Shown in pieces: positions 1-8,160 of a stretch of DNA of 59,406 bases. The notes beneath the pieces are model-generated. The model saw nothing but the letters and a program-made list of their open reading frames with translations, did no database searches and was not told the origin of the DNA. Both the position numbers and the translations under genes were made by a program. Source of the DNA: SHZI01 sp031409515 (GTDB lineage Bacteria; Pseudomonadota; Gammaproteobacteria; Steroidobacterales; GCA-2729495); the NCBI GenBank assembly GCA_031409515.1, contig JANNXJ010000024.1, positions 1 to 59,406 on the forward strand, given 5' to 3'. How positions within the stretch are numbered: position 1 is the first letter of the stretch; each line of letters starts with the position of its first letter.

Positions 1-1010
1 GCGGCGAACACGCCGAGCACGTTGCCCTGCACATCCTTGTAGACCGAGGCGTTGTAGAGCACGTCGGTGAGACGACCATCCGCGTGCCGGATGGTGAGCG
101 GGTAGTCGGTGACGAAGCCTTTGGCGAAGACCTGCTGGTAGCCCTCCCGGGCCTGGTCGGGCGCGGTGAAGTAGTCGGAGAAGTCGGTCCCGATGAGCTT
201 CTCTCGGGGCACCCCGGTCACCTTGACCGAGCCCGCGTTGACGTCGGTGATCTTGCCCTCGGGACTGATCGTGACGAGTGGGTCCAACGACGCTTCGATG
301 AGGCTGCGCGCATACTGCGACGCTTTTTCACGGGCGCGGTAGTCCCGTGACGTCATCAAACCCGCTGCGGCAACGAGGAAGAGGAGCACCGCGCTGCCGC
401 CCCAACTGACCAGTGTGGAGTAGACCGAGGCCTCCTCCGATTCGCGTTGCCGGCTGCCCAGTATCTGTTCCTCCGCGGCCTCCATCTCGACGACGAGGAC
501 GCGGACGCGGTCCATGGCCGCGTTGCCCCGGCCAGAGCGGATGATCGAAAGTGCGCCTTCAGCGTCACCTGCGCGCTTCATTTCAACCTGCTGGCTGTTG
601 ATTTGCATTTTCTCGGCGACAAGGCGTTCGAGCGTTTCAAGCCGCTGCCTCTGCTCTGCGCTGTCAATGATCCCCCGCAGCGTCTTGAGTACACCAGGGA
701 TCGCGTTCGCTGCCTCAACATAAGGCGCAAGAAATTGCTCATCGCCGGTCAGTTGGAAGCCGCGCTGACCGGTCTCCGCATCCTTCAAACTCGAGAGAAG
801 CGACTCCAGCTGAAGTCTGACTTTGTAGGTCTGGGTCAGACTAGCGGCTGTGCTCGAGCGATCATTGAGCGATCGTTGCGAAAAGACGGCCAGGATGAGG
901 ACCACCAGAACCGCGGCGATGAAGCCCAGACGCAACCCGACTGGCAGCGGCGGTGCGGACTTGGCCCCCTGGCCGGATTGGTGAGCGCTGGAAGGTTTGA
1001 CCTCAGCCAT
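1..1010 (-). CDS. CHASE3/PAS membrane sensor, C-terminus outside window
   Basis: Reading from the ATG at 1010 gives an open frame that runs off the left edge. A transmembrane segment (about residues 26-45) is followed by a periplasmic helical region containing the typical CHASE3 stretch with the motif DAETGQRGFQLTGDE. A second transmembrane segment lies near residues 215-235, followed by a PAS domain (DPLVTISPEGKITDVN). Proteins with this layout are sensor histidine kinases, diguanylate cyclases or chemoreceptor-like regulators; the output domain is beyond the window, so the class cannot be stated. The gene is transcribed leftward and has no close partner on its 5' side. The CHASE3 and PAS assignments are from sequence pattern. 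Confidence 0.8.
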   Translation of the reverse strand, partial: MAEVKPSSAHQSGQGAKSAPPLPVGLRLGFIAAVLVVLILAVFSQRSLNDRSSTAASLTQTYKVRLQLESLLSSLKDAETGQRGFQLTGDEQFLAPYVEAANAIPGVLKTLRGIIDSAEQRQRLETLERLVAEKMQINSQQVEMKRAGDAEGALSIIRSGRGNAAMDRVRVLVVEMEAAEEQILGSRQRESEEASVYSTLVSWGGSAVLLFLVAAAGLMTSRDYRAREKASQYARSLIEASLDPLVTISPEGKITDVNAGSVKVTGVPREKLIGTDFSDYFTAPDQAREGYQQVFAKGFVTDYPLTIRHADGRLTDVLYNASVYKDVQGNVLGVFA

Positions 1011-1334
1011 GGTGTGAGCCCCTGGCGTCAGTCGCGATACTGGGGTAGTTGGCGCTATTGACGATCGCTCTTTGCAGAGCCCACGCTACAGTTGAAGCAT
1101 CCTGACGTTGCGCTTCAGTCTGCTCTTCCAGCTGGCCGGCAGTGCTGGCACTCGTGGGCCGTTTTCCCGAGTCGGGCATGGCTACCTGCTGAAAAGAGCG
1201 AAAGAGGACTGCGCGGGGTCCGGGGCTGCTGCTGCACTGTGACACAAAAGTTGTCAAAGGCGGTACTGGCACGAGTTGCCGCGCAGACCCGGCAACGGGG
1301 CTGCGCGGCGCCACTGTAGCGACGATCCGCTCAA
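1011..1334. other. intergenic gap with a small inverted repeat
   Basis: No convincing gene in 324 bases. The only structure noted is TGACA-N7-TGTCA at 1240-1256, which could be an operator for the leftward sensor gene. The short open frames here look like chance frames in GC-rich DNA. Confidence 0.3.
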
Positions 1335-2174
1335 TCAGATCGTGAGTCCCTTCGCCTGGACACCCTTGACGCCCCGCACGTTATCCGCAAACTCGATGGC
1401 CAGGGCGCGCTCGGCACCGCTGTCCACCTTGCCGCTCAGGGTGACGATGCCGTCCTTGGTGCTCACGTCGATATCCGAGCCGTGCACATTGGTGGAGAAC
1501 ATGAGGGTGGACTTCACCTTCGTCGTTATCCAGCCGTCAGCGATGTCGCTGCCCGCCTCCTTCGCGGTGCTCTTGGTCTTGGCGGCTACCGTCGCTTTCG
1601 CGCCCTTGACCACCAGCTGATTGTCGACGGAGCTGACGCCCCGGGTGTTCATGGCCAGCCGGCCCGCGAGAGCCTTGGACTCGGCACTGTCGGCAGAGCC
1701 GCGCAGCGTGACCTTGCCCAGGTTGGTATCCACGTTCGTGTCCGAACCGTCCACGTGCTTGCTCCACAGCAGCTTCGACTTGACCTCGGCGGTGATGCTG
1801 GCGTCGTCAATCACTTCGCCATAGCCCCGGGCGGAGGCCCGCTTCGGTGGCGCGTAGTCCGCCTGGACGACGATCTGGTTGTCCACCGTCTTGACGCCGT
1901 CGACGCCCAGCGCGATCTGCTTCGCCAGATCCTTGTTGACATCTTCCTCCACGGTGCCGGTCAGCGTGGCCTTGCCATCGTGCACAACAACCTTCAGGTC
2001 GTTGGCTCGCAGGTAGGGACTGAGGGCATAGGTGGTCCAGATCTGGGTTTCCTGTCGGGCTTCAGTGACCTCCTGGGAGGCCGTGCCGGCAGTGGCTGGA
2101 CCCGTACTTCCGAGCAGGGCCAGGGCGATGCCGGAGGCAAGCGTCAGCTTGCGGGTGGGCGTGTAAATATTCAT
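1335..2174 (-). CDS. secreted triple BON-domain protein
   Basis: 279 aa with an N-terminal signal peptide (residues 1-29, ending near TAGTAS). It then has three BON domains, roughly residues 40-106, 125-190 and 212-279. Each shows the pattern of an early helix, a G-V-T-L-x-G core (KATLTGTV, KVTLRGSA, IVTLSGKV) and a closing helix with G-V-x-x-V-x-N. BON proteins such as OsmY sit in the periplasm and help cells survive osmotic or envelope stress, probably by contacting membranes or outer-membrane proteins. It lies just downstream of the CsbD gene in the same direction. A second, single-BON gene is at 14914. No GTACG-type box is visible directly upstream, so it may be read from the csbD promoter. 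Confidence 0.9.
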   Translation of the reverse strand: MNIYTPTRKLTLASGIALALLGSTGPATAGTASQEVTEARQETQIWTTYALSPYLRANDLKVVVHDGKATLTGTVEEDVNKDLAKQIALGVDGVKTVDNQIVVQADYAPPKRASARGYGEVIDDASITAEVKSKLLWSKHVDGSDTNVDTNLGKVTLRGSADSAESKALAGRLAMNTRGVSSVDNQLVVKGAKATVAAKTKSTAKEAGSDIADGWITTKVKSTLMFSTNVHGSDIDVSTKDGIVTLSGKVDSGAERALAIEFADNVRGVKGVQAKGLTI

Positions 2175-2231
2175 GGTCTCTCCACAGAATTTGGAATAAT
2201 TCGAACAATAAACAAGTGAGTGGGCGGTCGT

Positions 2232-2465
2232 TCAGGCGCGGCGCTCGTCCTTGCTGAACCAGGACTCCGTGGCGTTGCGTTCCCAGGCGGCCAGCTGCCG
2301 TTCCGCTTCGTCCTTGGCCACGCCGTAGCGCTGCTGGATCTTGCCGGCGAGCTGGTCACGGCGGCCGGCGACGACGTCGAGATCGTCATCGGTCAGCTTG
2401 CCCCAGTTTTCCTTGGCCTTGCCGGTCACTTGCTTCCAGTTGCCTTCAATGCGGTCCCAGTTCAT
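2232..2465 (-). CDS. CsbD family stress protein
   Basis: 77 aa starting MNWDRIEGNWKQVTGKAKENW, the hallmark of the CsbD family (small soluble general-stress proteins). The start at 2465 is chosen because AAGGAG lies just upstream and the CsbD domain begins at this Met; the longer frame to 2582 would add an unrelated leader overlapping the permease. The C-terminal half (DEAERQLAAWERN) extends beyond the shortest CsbD proteins but is typical of proteobacterial ones. A GTACG-N4-CGTAC box lies about 60 bases upstream. The biochemical role of CsbD proteins is unknown. Confidence 0.93.
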   Translation of the reverse strand: MNWDRIEGNWKQVTGKAKENWGKLTDDDLDVVAGRRDQLAGKIQQRYGVAKDEAERQLAAWERNATESWFSKDERRA

Positions 2466-2522
2466 AGCAGTCTCCTTGGTTGGTGTAGATCCGTGAACGA
2501 TAGGAGTTCGACCAGCGACCGT

Positions 2523-2540
2523 CGGTGCGGTAGCGTACGC
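2523..2540 (-). promoter_or_regulatory. GTACG-type palindromic box, csbD promoter
   Basis: Contains GGTGCG-GTAG-CGTACG, the weakest left half of the nine boxes in the window but with the same 4-base spacer. It ends 58 bases before the csbD start; on the minus strand a TATCGT-like -10 candidate follows. Inferred to be a binding site for the Crp/Fnr-type regulator encoded at 5509-6207. Confidence 0.6.
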
Positions 2541-2559
2541 AGGCGGTGGGGCGCGGGGC

Positions 2560-3669
2560 TTAGTCCCCGAGCAGCTCGCCAATCGGCTTCAGATCCTCAA
2601 CCTGGTCACAGACGGCCTTGACGACCATGATGACGGGCACGCCCAGCAGGAGGCCCCACACGCCCCACAGCCAGCCCCAGAACAGCACGCCGACAAACAC
2701 GGCCACCGGGTTCATCCGGCTGGCCCGGCCGGTCAGCCAGGGCGTCAGCAGGTAGCCTTCCAGGCTGGTGATCAGCAGCGTAACGCCACCGACCAGGACA
2801 GCCATCCCGAGGGTGCCGAACTGGAGAAAAGCGACGAGAGCCGCACCGGCGGTGATGACGACCGGGCCGAGGTAGGGAATGGTATTGAACACGCCCGCGG
2901 CGATCCCCCAGATCGCGGCGTTTTCGACCCCGATCCAGAGAAACGCGAGCCAGGTCACGACGCCGACCAGCAGGCTGGTTGCCAGCTGGACCAGCAGGTA
3001 ACGCTGGATCTGGCCGGTGACTTCATCGAGAACCTGGAGGGTGATTCTCTTCCTGCCGAGGGTAGGTCCCGCGATTTTGACCACTTTGCGCCGGAACGTG
3101 TCCCCCGCGGTCAGGAGAAAATAGACCAGAAACAGCACGACGGTGGCCTGGCCGGCCAGGGCGATAGCTCCAAACGTTCCTGTCCGCAGGAAGTCCTGGG
3201 CGTTGAGCCGCGGCCGCTCGACCTGCACCCGCGTCACGCCCCGGGGCGCAGCAGCTCCCTGACCGCCACTCTCATTCGCCGCCCGTTCAAGCTGGTTGGC
3301 CGCCTGCTGCATGCGGTCGATGGCGCCGACGGACGTCACCCCCTCCCGGCGCAACGTCCGCCGGAAGTTCTGCGCAGCATCCGGCAGGGTCTCGATTAAC
3401 GACGCCGCCTCGTCACCCAGTGAATAGGCCAGACTGCCGACGCCGCCCAGGATGCCGAGCAGCAACACGGCGGCCCCGACGGCGCGGGGAATTCGCCAGT
3501 GCTGCAGGCGATTCACGACCGGGGACAGGGCGTAGCTGATCAGCACCCCGAGCATGAGCGGGATGCACACCTCCCGGGCCCAGTGCAGCATCCAGATGCT
3601 GGCGAGCACCGCCAGCAGGGCAACCGGCCAGGTTCTGGTATTGCCTGCCGGCTCGGCTCCGTCATCCAT
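2560..3669 (-). CDS. AI-2E family transporter (PerM/YdiK-like)
   Basis: 369 aa integral membrane protein. Two closely spaced N-terminal membrane segments (about residues 14-56) and a third at 62-84 are followed by a soluble, Arg-rich stretch (about 95-165). Four to five more segments complete the protein. The C-terminal signature EGYLLTPWLTGRASRMNP and the following glycine-rich W-G-x-x-W-G segment are diagnostic of the AI-2E/UPF0118 permease family. Members export or take up diverse small solutes; the substrate cannot be inferred here. It is transcribed leftward towards csbD, and the csbD box lies between the two genes, so the genes can be controlled separately. Confidence 0.9.
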   Translation of the reverse strand: MDDGAEPAGNTRTWPVALLAVLASIWMLHWAREVCIPLMLGVLISYALSPVVNRLQHWRIPRAVGAAVLLLGILGGVGSLAYSLGDEAASLIETLPDAAQNFRRTLRREGVTSVGAIDRMQQAANQLERAANESGGQGAAAPRGVTRVQVERPRLNAQDFLRTGTFGAIALAGQATVVLFLVYFLLTAGDTFRRKVVKIAGPTLGRKRITLQVLDEVTGQIQRYLLVQLATSLLVGVVTWLAFLWIGVENAAIWGIAAGVFNTIPYLGPVVITAGAALVAFLQFGTLGMAVLVGGVTLLITSLEGYLLTPWLTGRASRMNPVAVFVGVLFWGWLWGVWGLLLGVPVIMVVKAVCDQVEDLKPIGELLGD

Positions 3670-3689
3670 GCTGGCGCCGGGCCGGCTGT

Positions 3690-3911
3690 TTAGGCCTTCC
3701 TGCCCCCGAAGCCCAGGAGGCCGCCACCGATGACGATGGCAGCAACCCCGGCCCAGACGGGGATATTGACGGTTTCCTTATCCTTGACCGAGAGCTCGAG
3801 GGGCCCGATTTTCGTTTCGTGGGTCTCCTTCGTGTAGGTGAAGCTGCCATACATCAGCCCCAGCAAGCCGGCCACGAGCAAGGCAATTCCTGCCAACCTG
3901 TTCGCGTCCAT
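3690..3911 (-). CDS. small two-helix membrane protein
   Basis: 73 aa. One membrane segment at residues 6-25 (LAGIALLVAGLLGLMYGSF) and another at 52-70 are separated by a short charged loop (KETHETKIGPLELSVKDKE). Similar hypothetical proteins accompany CsbD, BON and other stress genes in many proteobacteria; I do not know a function. Its ATG at 3911 directly abuts the TAG of the upstream lmo0937-like gene, so the two are translated as a pair. Confidence 0.75.
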   Translation of the reverse strand: MDANRLAGIALLVAGLLGLMYGSFTYTKETHETKIGPLELSVKDKETVNIPVWAGVAAIVIGGGLLGFGGRKA

Positions 3912-4061
3912 CTAGACAACCCTCCGGCCCTGGATTACGCGCAGGACGACGACGACCAGCGCGATGACCAGCAGGATGTGAATAAAGCCGCCCATGGTGT
4001 ACGAGGTCACGAGACCCAGCAGCCACAGGATGATCAGGATTACAGCGATAGTTTCGAGCAT
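3912..4061 (-). CDS. lmo0937 family (DUF5670-like) mini membrane protein
   Basis: 49 aa read from the ATG at 4061 to TAG at 3912: MLETIAVILIILWLLGLV and then a second hydrophobic segment (IHILLVIALVVVVLRVIQG). This is the standard pattern of lmo0937-type proteins, which are tiny two-helix inner-membrane proteins of unknown role common in stress clusters. The frame is short but the family match over the full length makes it a real gene. It is immediately followed, without a gap, by the 73-aa membrane protein. Confidence 0.85.
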   Translation of the reverse strand: MLETIAVILIILWLLGLVTSYTMGGFIHILLVIALVVVVLRVIQGRRVV

Positions 4062-4079
4062 GGTGGTCTCCCTCAGGGG

Positions 4080-5045
4080 TTACTGGTGACAGTCCGCCGG
4101 CTCACGGGCTGCCGGCAGGGCTTGCGCCCGACGGTTCGTGTCGCGCAGCGCTTCGAGAAAGGGGCTGACGGGGTCCGCGGTGTGCAGCGCCATGGCTGCC
4201 TCCCGCTGCCCGGTGGTGACGCACCCCCGGTCCAGCAGGAGTGTCGCGAGGTTGTTGCGGGCGGCGACCTGGCCCGCGTCCAGTGCGAGCAGGCGCCGAT
4301 AGAGGCCCTCGGCCCTGCTAAGGTCGCCGCTGGCGTAGGCGTTATTCGCTGCGGCGAAGAGCAGCGTCGGTGAGTTGCCCCAGCGCGCAACGGCAGCGTC
4401 GAAATTCACAGCGACATCGCCTGCCGGAAGGCGCCCGGCAGCGTCGCTCAGGGCCCGGGTATAACGCTCCGGGGTCGCCGTAGCCGGCAGCACACCGGGG
4501 GGCAGCACCACCATGCCCCAGCGCCCGGCTCTTTCCCAGGAATAGACGAAGCGCTCGACGGATTCGAGCCGCCGGCGGTCCGTACCGGAACGCAGGATCA
4601 GCATGTCCCTGGCCGGTTCGTAGCCAATGACGACCGCGTAGTGCCAGCGATGCAGCCAGAGGGCACCAAGATCCTGGAGAACCAGGACGGGCAAGCCGGC
4701 GGCAACCTCGGCCTGGAGGGTGTCCAGGTGCGGTTCGATGACGAAGGGCAGGCGCCCGTGGCCCCGGGTCGCTGCGAGCATTTCGATCTGCAGTGAACCC
4801 TGGCGGCCGGGAATGTAGACCTCATGAGCCAGTTCCTCCGGGTTCGTCGGTGCTGCCGAGTAATTGAGCACGGTCGCCAGCGCAGCGGGGCCACATTCAT
4901 GAATAGTCTGGGGAAAAAAAGGTACCCCGGTGAGTTCAGTGAGTGGATCTTCCGGCGGGGATGGCGGCTGGCTGGAGCAGGCGGCGAGCACCATCACGGC
5001 CGCCGCCGCCCCAATCCGGCTACTAAACGCGCTTGAAGATATCAA
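4080..5045 (-). CDS. PA2778-family lipoprotein cysteine peptidase with TPR tail
   Basis: 321 aa. The lipobox VLAAC (Cys23) predicts an outer-membrane or periplasmic lipoprotein. A C39-like papain-fold peptidase domain follows: catalytic Cys51 in HECGPAALATVL and catalytic His135 in WHYAVVIGY. The C-terminal part (about residues 200-321) has tetratricopeptide-like helices (ARNNLATLLLDRG). This is the arrangement of the PA2778 family in Pseudomonas. It overlaps the 3' end of the PA2779-type gene by 23 bases, and the two families nearly always occur as a pair, suggesting that the peptidase processes or works with its small membrane partner. The substrate is unknown. Confidence 0.9.
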   Translation of the reverse strand: MISSSAFSSRIGAAAAVMVLAACSSQPPSPPEDPLTELTGVPFFPQTIHECGPAALATVLNYSAAPTNPEELAHEVYIPGRQGSLQIEMLAATRGHGRLPFVIEPHLDTLQAEVAAGLPVLVLQDLGALWLHRWHYAVVIGYEPARDMLILRSGTDRRRLESVERFVYSWERAGRWGMVVLPPGVLPATATPERYTRALSDAAGRLPAGDVAVNFDAAVARWGNSPTLLFAAANNAYASGDLSRAEGLYRRLLALDAGQVAARNNLATLLLDRGCVTTGQREAAMALHTADPVSPFLEALRDTNRRAQALPAAREPADCHQ

Positions 5046-5403
5046 TGACGCCCGTCAATTCAAGGATGAACAGGATGACAAACACGATACCAATGACGAC
5101 CAGAACGCCGTCACCACCGGCAGGGAGACTGTTCATCTTTTCTGACACGGTGACCAGTTCCTGATCGCTGAGCGAGGCCACCCGGGTCTCTGCGTCTGCC
5201 GGGTTCACCCCAAACTTCTCGAGTTGAGCACGCACGTCCGCGCGCGACAGCGCTGCCTGAACTGACGCGATCTGGCCGGCCCGATCGCTGGCCGACAGGT
5301 ATTCCTGAGTACCGATGACGCCTGCTGAGGCGGTTGTAGCCTGTAAACCCATCGACAGGAAACAGCTGGCGGTGATGGCAACTAGTGTTCGGCGTAGTCT
5401 CAT
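5023..5403 (-). CDS. PA2779-family exported membrane protein
   Basis: 126 aa with a signal peptide (residues 1-27), a helical middle section (DRAGQIASVQAALSRADVRAQL, DAETRVASLSD) and a C-terminal membrane anchor (about 100-122). This matches the PA2779 family. It is the first gene of the operon with the PA2778-type cysteine peptidase, which overlaps its end. A GTACG-type box lies about 80 bases upstream. The pair resembles a small substrate plus a dedicated lipoprotein protease, but that is inference. Confidence 0.9.
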   Translation of the reverse strand: MRLRRTLVAITASCFLSMGLQATTASAGVIGTQEYLSASDRAGQIASVQAALSRADVRAQLEKFGVNPADAETRVASLSDQELVTVSEKMNSLPAGGDGVLVVIGIVFVILFILELTGVIDIFKRV

Positions 5404-5484
5404 GACACTTTCTCCCTTGGACCCGAGGATCGGATGCTGAATACTCAGTAGTGACGCAACGCTACGCTGGCAGGACGCCGGGTT

Positions 5485-5502
5485 CTGTACGCTAGCGCAC
5501 GC
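5485..5502 (-). promoter_or_regulatory. GTACG-type palindromic box, PA2779-PA2778 promoter
   Basis: Sequence CTGTACGCTAGCGCACGC: half-sites TGTACG and CGCACG around a 4-base spacer. It lies between the regulator gene end and the start of the PA2779-type gene, so it can only serve the leftward operon. Confidence 0.7.
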
Positions 5503-5508
5503 AGGGTT

Positions 5509-6207
5509 TCAGGGTCGTGCCAGCAGCCGGGAATAAACCCGGCCATCCTCGGCGTAACAACTGCAGGCAGCCGCCTCCAGCCCCGCACGATTGCGAACGG
5601 TAATCTCGCCCCGGTGATACCCAATGAGGCCGCGCCGTTGCAGGCTGCCCGCGGCGGCGGTGATGCCCACGCGCCGGACTCCCAGCATGTAGGCGAGAAA
5701 TTCCTGGGTCAGGTGGAAGGTGTCGGCCTGGGCACAATCCTGGCTCATCAGCAGCCAGCGAGCCAGCCGGGGACTGACCCTGTGGAAGCGCGTGCACGCG
5801 GCTGACGTCGCGAGCTGCGCCATCAGCACGTAAAGGTAGCGGTTCAGGAGACGCTGGAGCGGTGTGCTGCGGGCAAGCTCCCGGCGAAACGGTCCCGCCT
5901 CGATACGCTGGGCCGGACCCGCGCCCTGCACCAGCGCATGCAACGGGGCAACTCCAACACCGAGCACGAGTTGCGCGCCCAGCATGCCTTCCCGGCCGAC
6001 CATGCCGACCTCGAGTACCGGCGTGCCCTCGATGGTAGTCACGAGCGAGATGAAGCAGTCCTGGGGAAAGTACACAAAGCGGGTGGGCTCACCGGGCTCG
6101 GAGAGGACAGTGCCAATGTCCAGCTGGACGGGGCTGGACAGGGCAAGCAGGCGCAGCCTCTCCCGGCGGGGGAGGAGCGCGAGCAGATGATTTGTGGCGG
6201 GCAGCAT
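5509..6207 (-). CDS. Crp/Fnr family transcriptional regulator
   Basis: 232 aa from the ATG at 6207 (a longer frame to 6261 adds only low-complexity residues). The N-terminal cyclic-nucleotide-binding fold (about residues 15-125) has the FVYFPQDCFISLV and G-x-V-G-R-E-G-M-L-G patterns seen in atypical Crp/Fnr proteins. It lacks the cAMP-binding phosphate cassette of Crp and has no N-terminal Fnr cysteine cluster. The C-terminal winged helix-turn-helix (LTQEFLAYMLGVRR onward) is intact. Small-molecule input is unknown. The gene sits among promoters with GTACG-N4-CGTAC boxes, including one about 65 bases in front of itself, so it is the obvious candidate for binding them and for autoregulation. 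Confidence 0.85.
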   Translation of the reverse strand: MLPATNHLLALLPRRERLRLLALSSPVQLDIGTVLSEPGEPTRFVYFPQDCFISLVTTIEGTPVLEVGMVGREGMLGAQLVLGVGVAPLHALVQGAGPAQRIEAGPFRRELARSTPLQRLLNRYLYVLMAQLATSAACTRFHRVSPRLARWLLMSQDCAQADTFHLTQEFLAYMLGVRRVGITAAAGSLQRRGLIGYHRGEITVRNRAGLEAAACSCYAEDGRVYSRLLARP

Positions 6208-6271
6208 GAATGGGTGTGAGTGTGCGGGCGGTGCCCCCCCCCTGACTGTCTGCCAGCGCACGTAGGGGCTG

Positions 6272-6289
6272 GCGTACGTTGCCGCACAG
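6272..6289. promoter_or_regulatory. GTACG-type box between regulator and glycine-zipper gene
   Basis: Sequence GCGTACGTTGCCGCACAG lies in a divergent intergenic region, about 65 bases from both the leftward regulator start and the rightward start at 6354. It may serve either or both. Confidence 0.65.
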
Positions 6290-6353
6290 ACAGGCTCCTG
6301 CGGTGCGCGCAGACTCCCGGCTATCGACTTTCTGAAGCAAAGGTTCTTTGGTT

Positions 6354-6881
6354 ATGAATCAACAACTCGTGATTGGCAGCATTGCAGGCGCCCTGGCAGT
6401 GACCGCGATTGGCGCCGTGGCCGGGTACCGGATGCTGGACTCGGCGAACTATGCCGAGGTGATCACCGCGAAGCCGGTGACCAGGACCGTGAGTGTGCCC
6501 CGGGAAAGCTGCCGGGATGAACTCGTCACCGTGACGCGCCCGACCAAGGACCCGAACCAGATCGCAGGCAGCGTCGTCGGTGCGGTGATCGGCGGCGTGC
6601 TCGGCAACCAGATTGGCGACGGCAAGGGCAAGAAACTGGCCACGGTGGGCGGTGCGGTGGGTGGTGGCTATGCCGGCAACAAGGTCCAGGAAGGTATGCA
6701 GGACCGGAACACCTACCAAGAGACTCAGCGCAAGTGCCAGACCATCCGAGACAGCCACCAGGAACAGGCGGGTTACGACGTGACTTACCGGCTCGACGGC
6801 CGGGAAGACAAAGTCCACATGGACTACGACCCGGGCAGGCGCATTGCGGTGGAGAATGGCGTGCTGGTGCTCAGCAAGTAG
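6354..6881 (+). CDS. glycine-zipper 2TM domain outer-membrane protein
   Basis: 175 aa. An N-terminal hydrophobic segment (residues 5-24) is followed by a glycine-zipper pair of membrane helices at about 65-105 (GSVVGAVIGGVLGNQIGDGKG and AVGGGYAGNKV), typical of the Rickettsia 17-kDa antigen/SlyB-like family. A C-terminal beta-rich tail follows (YDVTYRLDGREDKVHMDYDPG). Such proteins stabilise the envelope under stress. The start is placed at the ATG at 6354 because the MNQQ start is followed at once by the signal anchor. A GTACG-type box is 65 bases upstream. Confidence 0.85.
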   Translation: MNQQLVIGSIAGALAVTAIGAVAGYRMLDSANYAEVITAKPVTRTVSVPRESCRDELVTVTRPTKDPNQIAGSVVGAVIGGVLGNQIGDGKGKKLATVGGAVGGGYAGNKVQEGMQDRNTYQETQRKCQTIRDSHQEQAGYDVTYRLDGREDKVHMDYDPGRRIAVENGVLVLSK

Positions 6882-6900
6882 CGCCGGGCCAAGCGGCGGT

Positions 6901-7326
6901 TCAGGCTTCCAGGGTTGCCGTCATGGTTATCTGTGCGTGGAGTAATTTCGACACGGGACACCCGCTCTTGGCCTGGTTTGCGATCCTCTGGAACGCGGCC
7001 TGATCTGCGCCAGGAACCCTTGCTGATACGGTGAGATGGCTCGCCGTAATCGCGAAACCGCCGGCACCCTTTTCGAGGGTGACGTCAGCGTGGGTTTCGA
7101 TCCGTTCCGGTGTGAGACCGGCTTCCCCGAGCATCAGGGACAGCGCCATCGAGAAACAGCCGGCATGTGCGGCACCGATCAGCTCCTCCGGATTGGTGCC
7201 CTTGCCATTTTCGAAGCGGGCCTTGAAGCCGTAAGGCGCTTCCCTGAGCACGCCCGTCTCGGTGGAAATGGTGCCACCACCGTCCTTGATGCTGCCCTGC
7301 CAGACTGCCCATGCCTTCTTGATCAT
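6901..7326 (-). CDS. OsmC family peroxiredoxin
   Basis: 141 aa, full length for OsmC-type organic hydroperoxide reductases. The two redox cysteines are present: Cys57 in AAHAGCFSM and Cys123 in SGCPVSKLL; the catalytic Glu is in NPEELIG. The protein reduces organic peroxides in the cytoplasm. It follows the superoxide dismutase gene with a gap of about 30 bases and is probably co-transcribed with it as an oxidative-stress pair. Confidence 0.93.
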   Translation of the reverse strand: MIKKAWAVWQGSIKDGGGTISTETGVLREAPYGFKARFENGKGTNPEELIGAAHAGCFSMALSLMLGEAGLTPERIETHADVTLEKGAGGFAITASHLTVSARVPGADQAAFQRIANQAKSGCPVSKLLHAQITMTATLEA

Positions 7327-7356
7327 GTCGCCTCCCTGATGTGCCGTAGGCCGGGG

Positions 7357-7980
7357 CTAGCCGAGATTGTCGGCCGCAAAGCCCCAGTTGATGAGTTTAT
7401 CGAGCACGGCGTTCACATGGTCGGCCCGCCGGTTCTGGTAATCCAGATAGTACGCGTGCTCCCACACGTCGATGGTCAACAGCGGCTGCATGCCGTTTGT
7501 CAGTGGCGTCTCCGCGTTATCAGTCTTGACCACTTTCAGCGTCCCGGCGTCGAGCACTAGCCAGGCCCAGCCGCTGCCAAACTCGGTGGCCGCTGCCGTC
7601 GCCAGTGCCTTCTTGCAGGCTTCCAGACTGCCGAAAGCTCCCTCGATCCTCTGCCTCAAGGCAGCCGGCGGTACGCCCCCGCCCTTCGGTCGCAGACTGC
7701 GCCAGTAAAAGGTGTGATTCCAGACTTGCGCCGCACTGTTAAAGATTGTCGCTTTGTCGGCCTTGCCGTCAGTCACCGCAATGACTTTCTCCAGCGACAG
7801 GCTCTCAAGTTCCGTGCCGGCGATCAGCTTGTTCAGGGTCTCGACGTAGCCCTTGTGGTGCTTGCCATAGTGGAACCCGAGGGTTTTCGCCGAGATGACC
7901 GGCTCCAGTGCGCTCTCTGCGTACGGGAGTGGTGGCAAGCCATGCACAGGCGGGGCGTCGCTAGTGTCAATACTGACCAT
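7357..7980 (-). CDS. sodB: Fe/Mn superoxide dismutase
   Basis: 207 aa. All four metal ligands align with E. coli SodB: His37 (LGFHYGKHH), His89 (VWNHTFYW), Asp171 and His175 (DVWEHAYYLDY). The protein has an extra N-terminal stretch of about 10 residues compared with SodB. It converts superoxide to hydrogen peroxide and oxygen in the cytoplasm; metal preference cannot be told safely by eye, although general similarity is to the iron type. A GTACG-type box lies 73 bases upstream in the shared divergent region with the DUF883 gene. osmC lies just downstream. Confidence 0.93.
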   Translation of the reverse strand: MVSIDTSDAPPVHGLPPLPYAESALEPVISAKTLGFHYGKHHKGYVETLNKLIAGTELESLSLEKVIAVTDGKADKATIFNSAAQVWNHTFYWRSLRPKGGGVPPAALRQRIEGAFGSLEACKKALATAAATEFGSGWAWLVLDAGTLKVVKTDNAETPLTNGMQPLLTIDVWEHAYYLDYQNRRADHVNAVLDKLINWGFAADNLG

Positions 7981-8052
7981 CTGGTTTGTCCTGCAGGATA
8001 TTGGGGCGAGAAACAGCGCCCCAATCGTATAGCCCCCGGCCTTGGGCCGAGT

Positions 8053-8070
8053 CTGTACGATCTCGCACAG
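8053..8070. promoter_or_regulatory. GTACG-type box between sodB and DUF883 gene
   Basis: CTGTACGATCTCGCACAG, the cleanest palindrome of the set (CTGTACG against CGCACAG). It lies between the divergent sodB and DUF883 genes, 73 and 91 bases from their starts. Rightward, a GCATTGTAGG stretch follows about 25 bases later and resembles one after the box at 14023. Confidence 0.75.
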
Positions 8071-8160
8071 ACGCCTTTGTTCCAGGGTTGCATTGTAGGT
8101 TTGATGAAAAGTGTCGGCGCATTCCCACCGACTATCAGGCTCGCGACAAAGGACAATTAA

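Noticed and set aside
447..1061. 204-codon open frame opposite the CHASE3 sensor gene
   Set aside because: It is antisense to a gene with clear CHASE3 and PAS domains and has no recognisable motif; GC-rich DNA gives many such frames.
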